Positions 62,930 through 64,000 of a stretch of DNA of 64,000 nt are shown in pieces. The translations under genes and the position numbers were made by a program. A model generated the notes under the pieces. It was not told the DNA's origin, ran no database searches, and saw only the letters and a list, made by a program, of their open reading frames with translations. Origin of the DNA: Paraeggerthella sp964369725 (GTDB taxonomy: Bacteria > Actinomycetota > Coriobacteriia > Coriobacteriales > Eggerthellaceae); the NCBI GenBank assembly GCA_964369725.1, contig CAYJGC010000002.1, positions 31,501 to 95,500 on the forward strand, in the 5' to 3' direction. Each line of letters opens with the position of its first letter. Positions within the stretch are counted from its first letter, which is position 1.

Positions 62930-63907
62930 ATGACTACTTCAACAAAAAAAGATACACCTTTACTTCCCGTCTATCTCGCGGTAGGCGAGGATACTCTTAA
63001 GCGCAGAGCTGTTGCTAATCGGTTGCGTGCACGACTATCTAAAATTACCGACCTTTCATTTAATTCAGATACGTTTAACGGAGAGCTTTCGTCTGGTGAG
63101 GATATCGTTGCAGCCTGTAATACGCTTCCTTTTGCGAGTTCAGTTCGCCTCGTTGAAGTTGAGCTCGTTGATAAGCTAAAAAAGACCGATGCTGAAACCC
63201 TTATAGCTTATGTAAGTGATCCTAACGACACAACAGTCCTCTTTCTCGTAGCAGAAAAATTAGCTAAGAACACTCGTTTATACAAAGCGATAGCTAAGCG
63301 AGGGCAGCAAAGTGTTATAGACTGCACGCCACCGAAAAGCTATGAGCTGCCTAAAAAAGTACGCAGCATGGCAACGTCGCATAAAATTACCATCACAGAA
63401 GCAGCGGCAAAGAGACTTATAGACTTTATTGGTGAAGACACGGTACACCTTGATAGCGAGTTGAGAAAGCTTGCACTTTCTCACCGTGGAAACGATGCGG
63501 TAACCGAACATGAAATCATTGATATGGTAAGTTGCAGTGCCGAGATTAAGCCGTGGGAATTTGTGGATGCTTTTTCTGCACGCAGTACTCATAAGTGTCT
63601 TTCATATCTAAATCGAATGAATTCTGTTTCTCCGCATGCTTTGATTGCTATGTGTACGACGCGTTTAAGAGAACTTGTTTGTGCAAAATCTCTCCTTCAA
63701 AGAGGAAATCCTCATGCGCTTGCATCTGTATTAAAGCTGCAAGACTGGCGTGTAAAAAACCATATTGCCTGGGCAAAAGGTTTCACACCTGAAGAATTGC
63801 GCCTAGCTTTTATTTCATCTCGAAACGCCGAGGAGGAAATGAAAAGCGGCCGCGATCCTGACGAAGTTTTTATGTTGTGGATGCTTTCAATTTTAAGAAA
63901 GACCTAA
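62930..63907 (+). CDS. holA: DNA polymerase III delta subunit
   Basis: 325 residues. Part of the clamp loader that opens the sliding clamp. The pattern is typical: PVYLAVGEDTLKRRAVANRL at the N-terminus, FNSDTFNGE, RLVEVELVDKLKKTD, and the C-terminal ALIAMCTTRLREL collar region. It follows comEC in many bacteria. A strong terminator ends the comEA-comEC-holA unit. Confidence 0.93.
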   Translation: MTTSTKKDTPLLPVYLAVGEDTLKRRAVANRLRARLSKITDLSFNSDTFNGELSSGEDIVAACNTLPFASSVRLVEVELVDKLKKTDAETLIAYVSDPNDTTVLFLVAEKLAKNTRLYKAIAKRGQQSVIDCTPPKSYELPKKVRSMATSHKITITEAAAKRLIDFIGEDTVHLDSELRKLALSHRGNDAVTEHEIIDMVSCSAEIKPWEFVDAFSARSTHKCLSYLNRMNSVSPHALIAMCTTRLRELVCAKSLLQRGNPHALASVLKLQDWRVKNHIAWAKGFTPEELRLAFISSRNAEEEMKSGRDPDEVFMLWMLSILRKT

Positions 63908-63924
63908 CTGGTAAAAGTATAAGA

Positions 63925-63972
63925 CAAGAGAAAGAATGAGCCCCTATTACGGGGCTCATTCTTTCTCTTGAT
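63925..63972 (+). terminator. comEA-comEC-holA terminator
   Basis: Perfect 20-bp stem, 63925-63944 paired with 63951-63970, around the loop tattac; the 3' arm ends in a T-rich stretch. It is one of the longest perfect stems in the window. Confidence 0.92.
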
Positions 63973-64000
63973 ATGCGGACGAATCACGTGTGATTCTCCG

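Noticed and set aside
63976..64000. GCGGACG at the window edge as the start of a leucine tRNA
   Set aside because: The following bases do not fit the D-arm; the stretch is instead an imperfect inverted repeat and is cut by the window end.
1..64000. CRISPR arrays, insertion sequences, prophage genes, rRNA and tRNA genes
   Set aside because: No regular spaced repeats, transposase, integrase other than XerC, phage structural genes or cloverleaf-like sequences were seen in any gap.

Overview
This window looks like a chromosomal segment of an anaerobic or microaerobic actinobacterium of class Coriobacteriia, probably close to the Eggerthellaceae. That placement is an inference. It rests on a LuxR-type regulator with about twelve membrane segments, a DUF3516-type actinobacterial helicase, a 2-oxoacid:ferredoxin oxidoreductase locus with twin acyl-CoA synthetases, a cydDCAB cluster, competence genes, and a moderately AT-rich base composition by eye. 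It is mostly ordinary core genome. I see no insertion sequence, prophage, CRISPR array, rRNA or convincing tRNA. The sequence is a scaffold: one run of 100 N lies inside a lipoate-protein ligase gene and is flanked by an identical 55-base overlap, so the gene is almost certainly intact.

Layout. 1-5116: glycine decarboxylase subunits (gcvPA cut by the window edge, gcvPB), lipoate-protein ligase and dihydrolipoyl dehydrogenase, all co-oriented. 5195-8701: pta on the minus strand, then UDP-galactopyranose mutase and a family 2 glycosyltransferase (galactofuranose-type surface glycan). 8960-13082: OPT-family transporter, type III pantothenate kinase, NhaC antiporter. 13218-21399: YfcE phosphodiesterase, dGTPase-like protein, a small membrane protein, dnaG, def-fmt-rsmB, glpX.

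21755-30104 is the most distinctive metabolic locus: XRE-cupin regulator, acyl-CoA synthetase, ParA/MinD-like ATPase, four subunits of a 2-oxoacid:ferredoxin oxidoreductase (delta, alpha, beta, gamma), a second XRE-cupin regulator and a second acyl-CoA synthetase. The enzymes would interconvert organic acids, their CoA thioesters and 2-oxoacids with ferredoxin. azlCD, a branched-chain amino acid exporter pair, lies just downstream, which suggests but does not prove branched-chain substrates.

31475-41456: rplS, rnhB, yraN, comM, dprA, trmFO, xerC and uvrA, a mainly housekeeping and DNA-handling block; a possible LexA box precedes uvrA. 41440-46194: DMT permease, GNAT acetyltransferase, tatA, membrane LuxR regulator, murB. 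46200-53681: YeiH-type transporter (minus), then cydD-cydC-cydA-cydB for cytochrome bd oxidase. 53834-57847: SKI2-like helicase and a eukaryotic-type NADP isocitrate dehydrogenase.

58251-59519 encodes a single polypeptide with three tandem RidA domains. Because RidA normally works as a homotrimer, this looks like a covalently linked trimer. Two copies of an 18-base near-palindrome in opposite orientation lie upstream, one near the predicted transcription start. This gene and its control region are the best candidate for something little described. The window ends with comEA-comEC-holA and a strong terminator.
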